Positions 54,297 through 62,989 of a stretch of 64,000 nucleotides of DNA are shown in pieces. Source of the DNA: an uncultured Opitutia bacterium. Lineage in GTDB: Bacteria; Verrucomicrobiota; Verrucomicrobiia; Opitutales; Opitutaceae. The notes under the pieces are model-generated. The model searched no databases, was not told where the DNA came from, and worked only from the letters and a program-made list of their open reading frames with translations. The translations under genes were made by a program, and so were the position numbers. Positions within the stretch are counted from its first letter, which is position 1. Every line of letters starts with the position of its first letter. The stretch lies in assembly GCA_903840415.1 (NCBI GenBank), contig CAIMFY010000014.1, forward strand, positions 1 to 64,000, written 5' to 3'.

Positions 54297-57140
54297 ATGG
54301 CGCTCGACCTGAAAGACACTCTGCAGCTTCCGAAAACGGACTTCCCCATGCGTGCCGGTCTCGCCCAACGCGAACCGGGCCGCGTCGCTCACTGGGAGAA
54401 AATCGGCCTCTACGACCTGATTCAGGATAAGCGCGCCAACAGCGATAAAGTTTACGTTCTCCACGACGGTCCGCCGTTCACCAACGGCGACGTCCACATC
54501 GGCACCGCGCTCAACAAATCCCTCAAAGATTTCGTCAACCGCTACAAGACGATGCGCGGCTACCGCACGCCCTATGTCCCCGGTTGGGACTGCCACGGAC
54601 TGCCCATTGAGCAAAAGGTCTCGCGAGAAATCCGCGATGAGAACCTCACCCTCACCACCGCCGAACTGCGCGCCCGCTGCGACGCATTTTCCGAATTGTG
54701 GATCGCGAAGCAAACCGCGCAGTTCAAACGCCTCGGTGTCCTCGCCGACTGGAAGAACGAATATAAGACGAAAGCGCCGGCCTTCGAAGCTGACATCGTG
54801 CGCACCTTCGCCGCGTTCGTCGAAAAGGGCCTCGTTTATCGCAGCAAAAAACCCGTCTATTGGAGTATCCCCTTCGAAACCGCCCTCGCCGAAGCCGAGA
54901 TAGAATACAAGGACCACGCCTCGATCGCTATCTGGGTGAAGTTCGCTGTTCCCGCTTCCGAGGCGAAAAAATTCGGCCTCCCATCCGACAAGCCGCTCTT
55001 CATCGTCATTTGGACGACCACGCCTTGGACAATTCCAGCCAACCTCGCGATCGCGCTCCATCCGGAGGTCGATTACGTGATCGCCGATCTCGGCACCGAG
55101 CGATTCATCGTCGCCGAGGCGTTGCTCGGTTCAGTTCTAAAGGCCGCCAAAATCGAAACGCCGCCTTCCATCACCAAGACGGTTAAAGGCGCAGTGCTCG
55201 AAAAACTCGCTGCCCGCCATCCTTTCATCGACCGCGCCTCACCAGTCGTCCTCGCTGACTACGTCACAACCGACAGTGGCACCGGCGCCGTCCATACCGC
55301 ACCCGGCCACGGCGCGGATGACTATCTCACCGGCCTAAAATATAAACTTCCGATCTACTGCCCTGTCGGCGACGACGGCCGCTACCTCGACGACGGGCAA
55401 GTCCCCGCCGATCTCGTCGGCCTCACGACGCTCGAGTCGGTCGAAGATTTGGCGGCAAAAAAACCTGCCCCGGCAAACCTCGGCGTCCTGAAAAAACTCG
55501 CCGAAGTCGGTGCGCTCCTCACGAAAGCGAAATACCTCCACAGCTATCCGCATTGCTGGCGTTCGAAGACCCCCATTATTTTCCGCGCCGTCGATCAGTG
55601 GTTCGTCTCACTCGACAAGGCGGGCATCCGCGACACCGCGCTCGCCGAGATCAATAATATTGCCGCCGCCAAAGGTTGGATTCCCGCGTGGGGCGAGGCC
55701 CGCATCCGCGGCGCCGTCGAGTCGCGGCCCGACTGGTGCATCAGCCGCCAGCGCTCTTGGGGCGTTCCAATTCCAGCGTTCTACGACGAGAAAAAGACCG
55801 CCTATCTCGACGCCAGCGTCGCTCGCGCCATCGCGGACAAATTCGCGACGCGCGGCACCAATTTTTGGTATGACGCCACGGCCGCCCAGATTCTTGACGG
55901 CATTAGTCTTCCCGTGGACTGGCCTGCGCCTGCAACGCTCACCTGTGGTCGTGACACGCTCGACGTCTGGATCGATTCGGGTTCGTCGCACGCCGCCACA
56001 CTCAAGCACGGCCAGGGTGGCACGCAGTGGCCCGCCGATCTTTATCTTGAGGGTAGCGACCAGCATCGCGGTTGGTTTCAGTCCTCGCTGTGGACGAGCG
56101 TGATCGCTTTTGGCGCCGCGCCCTACAAGGCCGTCCTCACCCACGGCTTCATCGTCGATCAGGAACGCAACAAGATTTCCAAGAGCAGCACCTACGAGAA
56201 ACCCCAGACGAGCACGGCCTACACCGACGAATATGGCGCCGACGTCATCCGCCTCTGGATCGCCTCCCAGGATTTCCGCGACGACATCCCGATCTCGAAG
56301 GAAATCCTTTCGCATGTCGGCGAAACTTACCGGCTCATCCGCAATACGCTGCGCTACCAGCTCTCCAACCTCTTCGATTTCGATCAGGCGCGCGACGAAG
56401 TCCCCCATGCGAAACTGAATATTCTTGATCAATGGGCGCTACATCAGACGGCGATGCTAATCGCCGAATGCACGAAAGCCTACGACGCCTACGAATTCCA
56501 CCGCGTTTACCAGCTCTGCAACCAGTTCTGTTCGGTCACACTCTCCGCAACCTACCACGACATCCTCAAGGATCGCCTTTACACACTCGGCACCTACGCG
56601 CCGCTGCGACGATCCTCGCAGACCGCGATTCACCACATCTTCCACGCCCTCGTTCGCCTGCTTGCGCCGATCCTGACTTTCACTGCCGACGAAGCTTGGG
56701 CCTATGCGACGGCGAAGGTGGAATATACCAACGACTCGGTGCACCTCCACGACTGGCCGATCGTGCCGTCTGAATGGAGTCAACCTGCTCTCGCCGCCAG
56801 CATGGCAACTCGGCTTCAGGATCGGACCAAGGTCAATGAGGCCATCGAACCGCTGCGTGCCGCTGGCAAGATTGGCAAATCGCTCGACGTCGCGATCACG
56901 CTGCCAAAGCAGTCGGAGGCGACGGTGCAGTCCGAAGCGATCGCTCAGGTCGAATTCCTCGCTGAGCTTTTCATTGTCTCACAGGTCAGCGTCTCGCCGA
57001 CCACGGAATCCGGCATCGGCGTGCACCCTTGCGCTGAACTCGGATTTCACCGCTGTCCGCGTTGCTGGCGCTGGGTGCCAGCGCTCGAAAACTCTCCGCA
57101 TGGCGACGTATGTCCACGTTGCATTGAGGCACTGAAGTAG
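54297..57140 (+). CDS. ileS: Isoleucyl-tRNA synthetase
   Basis: 947 residues, class Ia synthetase. HIGH-type motif HIGT at 67-70 in FTNGDVHIGTALNKS, tRNA-recognition PYVPGWDCHGLPIEQKV, an editing (CP1) domain (~200-400, with TTTPWTIPANLAIA), KISKS at 626-630, and a C-terminal zinc site CPRCW...CPRC (~915-942). It charges tRNA-Ile. It leads a probable operon with a DksA-like gene 25 bp after and then lspA, an order I recall from Bacteroidetes and relatives. Confidence 0.97.
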   Translation: MALDLKDTLQLPKTDFPMRAGLAQREPGRVAHWEKIGLYDLIQDKRANSDKVYVLHDGPPFTNGDVHIGTALNKSLKDFVNRYKTMRGYRTPYVPGWDCHGLPIEQKVSREIRDENLTLTTAELRARCDAFSELWIAKQTAQFKRLGVLADWKNEYKTKAPAFEADIVRTFAAFVEKGLVYRSKKPVYWSIPFETALAEAEIEYKDHASIAIWVKFAVPASEAKKFGLPSDKPLFIVIWTTTPWTIPANLAIALHPEVDYVIADLGTERFIVAEALLGSVLKAAKIETPPSITKTVKGAVLEKLAARHPFIDRASPVVLADYVTTDSGTGAVHTAPGHGADDYLTGLKYKLPIYCPVGDDGRYLDDGQVPADLVGLTTLESVEDLAAKKPAPANLGVLKKLAEVGALLTKAKYLHSYPHCWRSKTPIIFRAVDQWFVSLDKAGIRDTALAEINNIAAAKGWIPAWGEARIRGAVESRPDWCISRQRSWGVPIPAFYDEKKTAYLDASVARAIADKFATRGTNFWYDATAAQILDGISLPVDWPAPATLTCGRDTLDVWIDSGSSHAATLKHGQGGTQWPADLYLEGSDQHRGWFQSSLWTSVIAFGAAPYKAVLTHGFIVDQERNKISKSSTYEKPQTSTAYTDEYGADVIRLWIASQDFRDDIPISKEILSHVGETYRLIRNTLRYQLSNLFDFDQARDEVPHAKLNILDQWALHQTAMLIAECTKAYDAYEFHRVYQLCNQFCSVTLSATYHDILKDRLYTLGTYAPLRRSSQTAIHHIFHALVRLLAPILTFTADEAWAYATAKVEYTNDSVHLHDWPIVPSEWSQPALAASMATRLQDRTKVNEAIEPLRAAGKIGKSLDVAITLPKQSEATVQSEAIAQVEFLAELFIVSQVSVSPTTESGIGVHPCAELGFHRCPRCWRWVPALENSPHGDVCPRCIEALK

Positions 57141-57165
57141 TAGCTTGTAACACCCAAAACTCCCC

Positions 57166-58053
57166 ATGGCTAAGCATCACAAAAAATCTGCCAAAATCAA
57201 CGCTGCGGCCAAGTCGCCAGTGAAGAAAACACCAGTCGCGTCGATCAAGGCAAAGCCCACGATTGCGCCAAAGCCTGGGGCGACCAAGCCCGCAAAAAAT
57301 TCTCCCATCATGGAAAAACCGTCCAAAAAAACCGCCCTGCGCGACAAGCTCCTCAAGCGCAAGGCGCCTGCCAAGCCCATTGCATTCAGCCTCGACGAGG
57401 TTCGCGCCATCGCAAAAACCGTCACGAGCAAGACCAGCGCTCCCTTTGTTGCGAAGAACGCCAAGGGCGTTGCGCCGAAACTGGCCGCGCTGGAGAAACC
57501 GGCCAAGCCCAGCCACCACAAGGCGGCATCGCTCTCCGATATTCTGGGCTTTAACCCGAAGCGAGCACGCTCCGCCGAAGAAATTGCAGAAAAGGACGTG
57601 CCGGAAAAATTCAAGCGTTTCTACAAACTGCTGATTGATTTGCGCACGCATCTCACCGAAGGCATCGAGCGCCACTCCGAAGAAACGCTCAAGCGATCCG
57701 CCAAAGATGACGCCGGAGATCTTTCGTCCTACGGCCAGCACATGGCCGACGCCGGCACCGATACTTTTGATCGCGACTTCGCGCTCAGCATGGTCGCCAA
57801 CGAGCAGGAAGCGCTCTCAGAAATCGACGCCGCCATTAAACGTGTGCATGATGGCACCTATGGCATTTGCGAAGTTACGCAGAAGCCCATCGCCAAGGAT
57901 CGGTTGCTAGCCGTGCCGTTCACGCGTTACACCGCCGAGGCCCAGAAAAATCTCGAACGCAACCGCCATCGCTCCCGCACCCAAGCCGGCATCTTCGGCG
58001 AAGGAGAAGAGGGCGGCAAGATCGCCAGCGACGACGGTGGTGGCGACGAGTGA
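57166..58053 (+). CDS. DksA/TraR-family protein with a histone H1-like N-terminal tail
   Basis: 295 residues. The first ~120 residues are Lys/Ala/Pro-rich, with repeated AKSPVKK, PAKPS and similar units, like eukaryotic H1 tails. From ~140 the protein has the DksA/TraR architecture: a helical hairpin (~155-245) and the terminal zinc-finger-like DGTYGICEVTQKPIAKDRLLAVPFTRY (~224-250). Only one cysteine of the usual four (CEVT in place of CxxC) is retained, so no zinc is expected. DksA binds RNA polymerase with ppGpp. Its position between ileS and lspA suggests cotranscription. Acidic C-terminal tail. Confidence 0.85.
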   Translation: MAKHHKKSAKINAAAKSPVKKTPVASIKAKPTIAPKPGATKPAKNSPIMEKPSKKTALRDKLLKRKAPAKPIAFSLDEVRAIAKTVTSKTSAPFVAKNAKGVAPKLAALEKPAKPSHHKAASLSDILGFNPKRARSAEEIAEKDVPEKFKRFYKLLIDLRTHLTEGIERHSEETLKRSAKDDAGDLSSYGQHMADAGTDTFDRDFALSMVANEQEALSEIDAAIKRVHDGTYGICEVTQKPIAKDRLLAVPFTRYTAEAQKNLERNRHRSRTQAGIFGEGEEGGKIASDDGGGDE

Positions 58054-58054
58054 T

Positions 58055-58092
58055 CGAATTTTCGATTTGAGATTTCGATTCTGAATTTTTTG
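58055..58092. repeat. AT-rich dispersed repeat copy upstream of lspA
   Basis: About 38 bp of AATTTT, CGATTT and GATTTCGATT units between the DksA-like gene and lspA. Its reverse complement resembles the copies at 48567-48600 and 58150-58185. It forms an imperfect inverted pair with the latter, bracketing the lspA start codon. Confidence 0.6.
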
Positions 58093-58096
58093 ACCC

Positions 58097-58666
58097 ATGG
58101 CTGACGACCCGACTCAGTCTTCGTCGACCGCGATGGGTCCGGCTTCCAGTCAATCAAAAATCGAGAGCCCAAAATCCAAAATTCAGCGCGTCCTCGCCTA
58201 CCGGCTGCTGCTCAGCCTCGCCGCCGGAATTTACGTCCTCGATCAGCTGACGAAACTCTGGATCGCTGCGCGCTTGGTGTATGGCACTTACGGGGAACTG
58301 AGCGGCGCAATCCCGGTGGTGCGCGGATTTTTCTATCTGGTGCATCAGGGAAACACTGGCGCCGCTTGGAGCATGTTCACCGGACGCAGCGTGCTGCTCG
58401 CCGGCCTCGCCGCCGTCACGCTCGCCGCGATCTATTTCTGGCGGCACACCCTCGGACTAAGAGAGCGCCCTGCCCAACTCTGCTTTGGATTACTTTGTGG
58501 CGGCATCGCCGGCAACCTCACGGACCGGCTCGTCCATGGCCATGTGATCGACTTCATCGATCTACACTTCGGCAGCTATGTCTATCCGACTTTTAACGTC
58601 GCCGATTCCGGCATCTGCGTCGGTGTGATTCTCTACCTCCTCCTGTCGCTGCAGGCTCCAAAGTAG
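58097..58666 (+). CDS. lspA: Lipoprotein signal peptidase (signal peptidase II)
   Basis: 189 residues, four membrane spans. The conserved core starts at about residue 31 (RVLAYRLLLSLAAGIYVLDQLTK). NTGAAWSM (~92), the first catalytic Asp region GGIAGNLTDRLVHGHVIDFID (~136-156) and the second FNVADSGI (~167) are the two aspartyl active-site blocks. It cleaves prolipoproteins after lipidation. The first ~30 residues are extra relative to the family; about 13 (SQSKIESPKSKIQ) come from an AT-rich repeat read in frame. Either the true start is downstream or the repeat has been domesticated as an N-terminal tail. Confidence 0.93.
   Translation: MADDPTQSSSTAMGPASSQSKIESPKSKIQRVLAYRLLLSLAAGIYVLDQLTKLWIAARLVYGTYGELSGAIPVVRGFFYLVHQGNTGAAWSMFTGRSVLLAGLAAVTLAAIYFWRHTLGLRERPAQLCFGLLCGGIAGNLTDRLVHGHVIDFIDLHFGSYVYPTFNVADSGICVGVILYLLLSLQAPK
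58150..58185. repeat. AT-rich dispersed repeat copy at the start of lspA
   Basis: About 36 bp of CAAAAATCGAGA, CCCAAAATCC and AAAATTCAG units, encoding QSKIESPKSKIQ in the lspA frame. It is direct-repeat-like to the prfC copy (both give xPKSKIxN/Q in protein) and inverted with respect to 58055-58092. Confidence 0.65.
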
Positions 58667-58682
58667 CACCGACAGTCGGCGC

Positions 58683-59555
58683 CTACTCCACATTCGCGAT
58701 CTGTTCTCGCACACGTTCGAGTTCGTTTTTCAAATCGATGACGGCCCGGGCAATCGTGAGGTCGTTGGCCTTGCTACCGATCGTGTTCACCTCGCGGCCG
58801 ATTTCCTGGAGAATAAATTCCGCTTTCCGCCCGATTTCGCCGTCGGATTTCAAAAGGGCGGCGAATTGCTCGAAATGACTGCGCAAACGGGTGATTTCCT
58901 CGGTCACATCGCAGCGATCGGCAAACAGCGCAATTTCGCGCAGCACGCGCTCGTCGCTGAGATCGATTTCGAGGCCGGCATCACGGAGGCGTTTCAGCAA
59001 CTGCTCGCGATAGTTGGCCGGCACCTTTGGCGCTCGGGCCGCGATGGACTCCACCAACCGGTGCAGAAGCTCTGTGCGTTTGATGAAATCCACCATCAGG
59101 GTTTCACCTTCTTTCGCCCGCATCGCCGCGAATTCGCGCAACGCCTGCGTGAGCACTTTCGTCACGACCGGATGCGCGCTTTCCGTCGCCGGCAACTCGG
59201 TCCCACGCTTTTGCGCGTTGGCTACCTGCCACAGTAACTCCGGCGTAGGCTTGAACGGCACCTTGCGCTTCTTCGCAAACGCCGCGAGCCGGGCGAGCGC
59301 TTCGCTCGCCGCGACCTCGTCCCATGCCGAATCGCGACTCGATCGATCGCCGGTGAGCTCGATGTTGACGTGCACTTTGCCACGTGATGCGAATTTTCGG
59401 ACGAGTTCGCCGATGGCCGGCTCCAGACTCTCCCACTCCTCCGGGAGCGCCACAGTGAGATCGAGCGTCTTCCGGTTGACGGAACTCACCTGCACGGTGA
59501 GCGAAAACCCTTCGATCGCCGCGGTCGCGCGGCCATAGCCGGTCATGCTTTTCAT
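58683..59555 (-). CDS. yicC: YicC-family endoribonuclease
   Basis: 290 residues. N-terminal [16 protein letters not shown] and the C-terminal block (~190-290, [21 protein letters not shown] and [17 protein letters not shown]) are diagnostic of YicC, whose E. coli member is an endoribonuclease implicated in sRNA turnover. The ATG overlaps the trpB stop (ATGA), so the two are coupled. Confidence 0.95.
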   Translation of the reverse strand: MKSMTGYGRATAAIEGFSLTVQVSSVNRKTLDLTVALPEEWESLEPAIGELVRKFASRGKVHVNIELTGDRSSRDSAWDEVAASEALARLAAFAKKRKVPFKPTPELLWQVANAQKRGTELPATESAHPVVTKVLTQALREFAAMRAKEGETLMVDFIKRTELLHRLVESIAARAPKVPANYREQLLKRLRDAGLEIDLSDERVLREIALFADRCDVTEEITRLRSHFEQFAALLKSDGEIGRKAEFILQEIGREVNTIGSKANDLTIARAVIDLKNELERVREQIANVE

Positions 59556-60781
59556 AGTTTCACCCCGAGGATTTTCGCCACCTGATTCACATCCTTGTCA
59601 CCGCGGCCAGAGAGATTGATGATGAGCACTTCGTCTGGGCGCATTTGCTTCGCACGTTTGAGCCCGTGGACGAGTGCGTGGGTGCTTTCAAGCGCGGGAA
59701 TGATTCCTTCAAGTCGCGAGCAGAGTTGAAACACCTCCAGCACCTCGTCGTCACAGGCGTAAGCGTAGTCGATGCGGTTGCGATCCCGATAGAACGCGTG
59801 CTCCGGTCCGATCGCGGCATAGTCGAGGCCGGCGCTCACCGAGTGTGTCAATTCGATCTGTCCGTCGGGGTCCTGGAGGATGTAGGTCTTGCAGCCTTGG
59901 AGCACACCGAGCTTGCCGCCCTCAAAGCGGGCGGCGTGATCGCCGCGCGTGATGCCGCGGCCACCCGCCTCGACGCCGACGAGGCGGACGTTCTTATCCT
60001 CCAGAAATTCAAAAAAGAAACCGATCGCGTTCGAACCGCCACCGACGCACGCGATCATTTCGTCGGGCAAGCGGCCTTCACGCGCGAGAATCTGCTCCCG
60101 CACTTCCTGACCGATCACGCGGTGAAAATCGCGGACCATCATCGGATAGGGATGCGAGCCAAGCGCGGAACCGAGAATATAATGCGTGCTGCGAACATTC
60201 GTCACCCAGTCGCGCATCGCCTCGTTGACGGCGTCCTTGAGCGTTTTCTGGCCTTGCTCGACGGGCGTGACTTTCGCGCCCATGAGGCGCATCCGAAATA
60301 CGTTCAGGGCCTGTCGTTCCATGTCCACGGCGCCCATGTAAACCGTGCAATCAAGACCGAACTTCGCGCAAACCGCCGCCGTGGCCACGCCGTGCTGGCC
60401 CGCGCCCGTCTCGGCGATGATGCGCTGCTTTCCCATACGACGCGCGAGCAGGGCCTGGCCGAGAGCGTTGTTAATCTTGTGCGCACCGGTGTGGAGCAGA
60501 TCTTCGCGTTTAAGGTAAATTTTTGCGCCACCACAGTGCTTTGTGAGTCGCTCGGCAAAATACAACTCGGTCGGCCGGCCGGCGAACTCCTTCAAATGAT
60601 GCCGCAGTTCGGTGATAAAGGCCGGATCGTTGCGGGCGACTTCATAGGCGGTGCCGAGATCCTCGAGCGCAGTCATCAACGTCTCTGGCACAAACACGCC
60701 GCCATAGCGGCCAAAGTGTCCGCTGGCATCGGGCAGCGTGAGGCGGTCGAGGCGGGTGGCGTCGGCAGTGGCGGTGGACAT
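59552..60781 (-). CDS. trpB: Tryptophan synthase beta chain
   Basis: 409 residues from the ATG at 60781 ([14 protein letters not shown]); an upstream in-frame ATG at 60829 would overlap the phosphatase gene. PLP-binding Lys in [18 protein letters not shown] (~92-109), [13 protein letters not shown] (~124), and the [12 protein letters not shown] phosphate loop (~240). It condenses indole and serine to tryptophan; TrpA normally supplies indole, but no trpA is adjacent. It overlaps yicC by 4 bp downstream and follows the GAF-PP2C gene by 44 bp. Confidence 0.97.
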   Translation of the reverse strand: MSTATADATRLDRLTLPDASGHFGRYGGVFVPETLMTALEDLGTAYEVARNDPAFITELRHHLKEFAGRPTELYFAERLTKHCGGAKIYLKREDLLHTGAHKINNALGQALLARRMGKQRIIAETGAGQHGVATAAVCAKFGLDCTVYMGAVDMERQALNVFRMRLMGAKVTPVEQGQKTLKDAVNEAMRDWVTNVRSTHYILGSALGSHPYPMMVRDFHRVIGQEVREQILAREGRLPDEMIACVGGGSNAIGFFFEFLEDKNVRLVGVEAGGRGITRGDHAARFEGGKLGVLQGCKTYILQDPDGQIELTHSVSAGLDYAAIGPEHAFYRDRNRIDYAYACDDEVLEVFQLCSRLEGIIPALESTHALVHGLKRAKQMRPDEVLIINLSGRGDKDVNQVAKILGVKL

Positions 60782-60825
60782 CGCGATTTGAGGTTGAGGC
60801 GAGTGCGTTGCGAGGCAAGCGCCGG

Positions 60826-62268
60826 TCACACCCGTTTCACCGTCACCACGGTAAAATCATCGCGCTGCGGCGTCTCGCCGGTGAAGCGCTGCATCGCCGC
60901 GAGGATCCCGTCGTTGATTTCGCTGGCCGAGACATGGTGTAACGCATGGGTGGCATCGGCTAAGCGCGCACCCGAGAATTCTTTTTCGACGTCATTCGGC
61001 GCTTCGGTCAGTCCATCAGTGTAAAGCACCAGCACATCGCCGGGGCGGAATGGTTCACGGTGATCGAACGTCGCGGCGGAGAAAATATCATCCGAGACCA
61101 TGCCAAGCGACATGCCTTCCGAGCCGACAAAATCGGCGCTATACCCGCCATGCTCAGGATCGCGTCGCACGAAGAGCGGCAATTCGTGACCCGCGCGGGA
61201 GAAAGTCACGTCATTCGCAGCGACGTCGACAATGGCATAGAGCATCGTGATGAAGTGGCCGGGGAGCATGTCGGCGGCGAGCACCCGGTTCAACTCGGCC
61301 AGCACCGCCGCCGGTGAATGGTGGCGTGGCGCGATCTGGCGGAGATTAGTGCGGCAGATCGCCATCAGCAGGGAAGCCGGGATGCCTTTGCCTGACACAT
61401 CCGCGACCACCACGCCAAGTCGCGTCGCAGAGAGGGAAAATACGTCGTAGAGGTCGCCACCGATTTTTTGCGCGGCAGCGTAGCGGGCATCGAGTTCTAG
61501 CCCGGCGATCGTCGCGGCGTGTTGGGGCAGGAGCATCTGCTGGATGCTGCTCGCCACCGCGAGGTCCAGGTCGAGTTGTTGTTTCTCGATCTGCAGATGC
61601 AGAAATTCCGAATTGTGCAGCGCCAGCGCGGCCTGTTCGGCAAGGGACTGAATCAGGGAAAACTCCGAGGCAGTGAACGGGCGATCGCCCGCCGGATTCG
61701 TCACAGCCAGCACCCCAAATGAGCGCCCGCGAAACGCGAGCGGCACGGCGATCACCGAGCGCACAGTCAAGGCCGGGTCGTCATGCTTGACGATGCGCGG
61801 GTCGGACTCCGCCTCTGCTACGAGTTCGCCTCGTCCAGTAGCCGCCACGCGACCGACGATGCCATCGCCAACCGAAAACTCCTCCGACTTGAGCACTTCT
61901 TCGATGAACTTGGTGCGGGTCGTCAACTTTGACCGCGCTTCCGCCGACAGCGGCCGATGCGGCGGAAACAGCCCCTCAACCGCCGCGCCGCGCATCGTAT
62001 GGTGCTCCGTGCGCTCGAATAGGCAGGCGCTGAGAGCATCTGTGCACACAATCGCGGCGTGCACGATGCGTTGCTGCAATTCCGACCGCGACAGGCTTTC
62101 ACCCAGCGCCTCGGTCATCATGTGCATGAACTCCAACAAACGTTCTCGATCCCGGCCGAACCGCTGACTTTCCTCAATGGCCCGATCGGTCGCGTGGCGG
62201 GCGCGCATCAGCCATGGCACCAGCGCCAGTGCGCCGAGAACAAGACCGGTTAAAAGCAGCCAGAGCAT
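60826..62268 (-). CDS. Membrane-anchored GAF-PP2C (SpoIIE/RsbU-type) phosphatase
   Basis: 480 residues: an N-terminal membrane span (~2-20), a short coiled segment, a GAF domain (~60-225, [21 protein letters not shown]), then a PP2C-type serine phosphatase domain (~240-478). Metal-binding acidic motifs are [38 protein letters not shown] and [10 protein letters not shown]. RsbU-type enzymes dephosphorylate STAS anti-anti-sigma proteins in partner-switching systems. A STAS protein gene lies 80 bp upstream on the same strand. The GAF domain probably senses a small molecule. Confidence 0.92.
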   Translation of the reverse strand: MLWLLLTGLVLGALALVPWLMRARHATDRAIEESQRFGRDRERLLEFMHMMTEALGESLSRSELQQRIVHAAIVCTDALSACLFERTEHHTMRGAAVEGLFPPHRPLSAEARSKLTTRTKFIEEVLKSEEFSVGDGIVGRVAATGRGELVAEAESDPRIVKHDDPALTVRSVIAVPLAFRGRSFGVLAVTNPAGDRPFTASEFSLIQSLAEQAALALHNSEFLHLQIEKQQLDLDLAVASSIQQMLLPQHAATIAGLELDARYAAAQKIGGDLYDVFSLSATRLGVVVADVSGKGIPASLLMAICRTNLRQIAPRHHSPAAVLAELNRVLAADMLPGHFITMLYAIVDVAANDVTFSRAGHELPLFVRRDPEHGGYSADFVGSEGMSLGMVSDDIFSAATFDHREPFRPGDVLVLYTDGLTEAPNDVEKEFSGARLADATHALHHVSASEINDGILAAMQRFTGETPQRDDFTVVTVKRV

Positions 62269-62347
62269 CGCGGGTTATCATCATGCTGCGCAATGGCTCG
62301 GGCAATCGTGATTATGTCGGCGGTGAATCGCGCCTCCTCGATCCGCT

Positions 62348-62860
62348 TCACTTCTGCTCCACACGGTTCTTCAGAAAGGCGAGCACGTCCTGAAATTTCG
62401 CCCGGTTCGCCTCATCGGCTGAAACCAAGTGTTCGTGCGCCTCCAAGACCATCCGGGCATTTTCCAGTTCGGTGTGATTCGCGACCTGGAGCGGCGTGTT
62501 GCACTGGTCGAAGCACAGCGGTTTGTCCCCGGCATCGACAATCAGCAAGCGGTGGAGGCCGAGATTGCGAATCAACTCCAAATTGCGCTGACCCACGCGA
62601 GCCAACACGAGGCTGCCGGGGGTCGCGGACTTTTTCAGCTCCAGCGCCGCGCCGGCAATCACACCCAAAAACGTGCTGTCCATGCTGGCGCAATTTTGGA
62701 AATCGACCACGAAGCGGCTCTTACCCTGTCGGAGCAACTCAGCGATAAAATCACGCAGACAGGCACTGTTCTGAAAACATGCGCGGCCCTCGATTCGGAT
62801 GACCACCGGATCGGAATAGGCATCGACAAGATAGACAGGCTTGTTGGCGACTTCAGGCAT
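62348..62860 (-). CDS. STAS-domain anti-sigma-factor antagonist
   Basis: 170 residues. STAS domain at ~8-110 (VVIRIEGRACFQ, RFVVDFQNCASMDSTFLGVI), with the candidate phosphoserine Ser62 in MDSTFLG. A ~55-residue extension (~115-170) is predicted helical with charged residues and is not part of the usual ~110-residue antagonist. Such proteins bind anti-sigma kinases when dephosphorylated. The GAF-PP2C gene follows on the same strand, as expected for a phosphatase-antagonist pair. No RsbW-type kinase is visible in the window. Confidence 0.9.
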   Translation of the reverse strand: MPEVANKPVYLVDAYSDPVVIRIEGRACFQNSACLRDFIAELLRQGKSRFVVDFQNCASMDSTFLGVIAGAALELKKSATPGSLVLARVGQRNLELIRNLGLHRLLIVDAGDKPLCFDQCNTPLQVANHTELENARMVLEAHEHLVSADEANRAKFQDVLAFLKNRVEQK

Positions 62861-62989
62861 GAATCAGTATTGGAAAAATCGGCGTGAATCGGTGCAACTA
62901 AAGGTGAACGGATTAGGCCGCTCGGCAAGCGCGCGGCGGCACAGGCTTGGGAAATTCTTAGGCGGCACGAGGGGCACCGCCCGCAGAAC

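Noticed and set aside
58097-58190. lspA N-terminus as an independent signal or lipobox
   Set aside because: No lipobox; the segment is hydrophilic and partly encoded by an AT-rich repeat.
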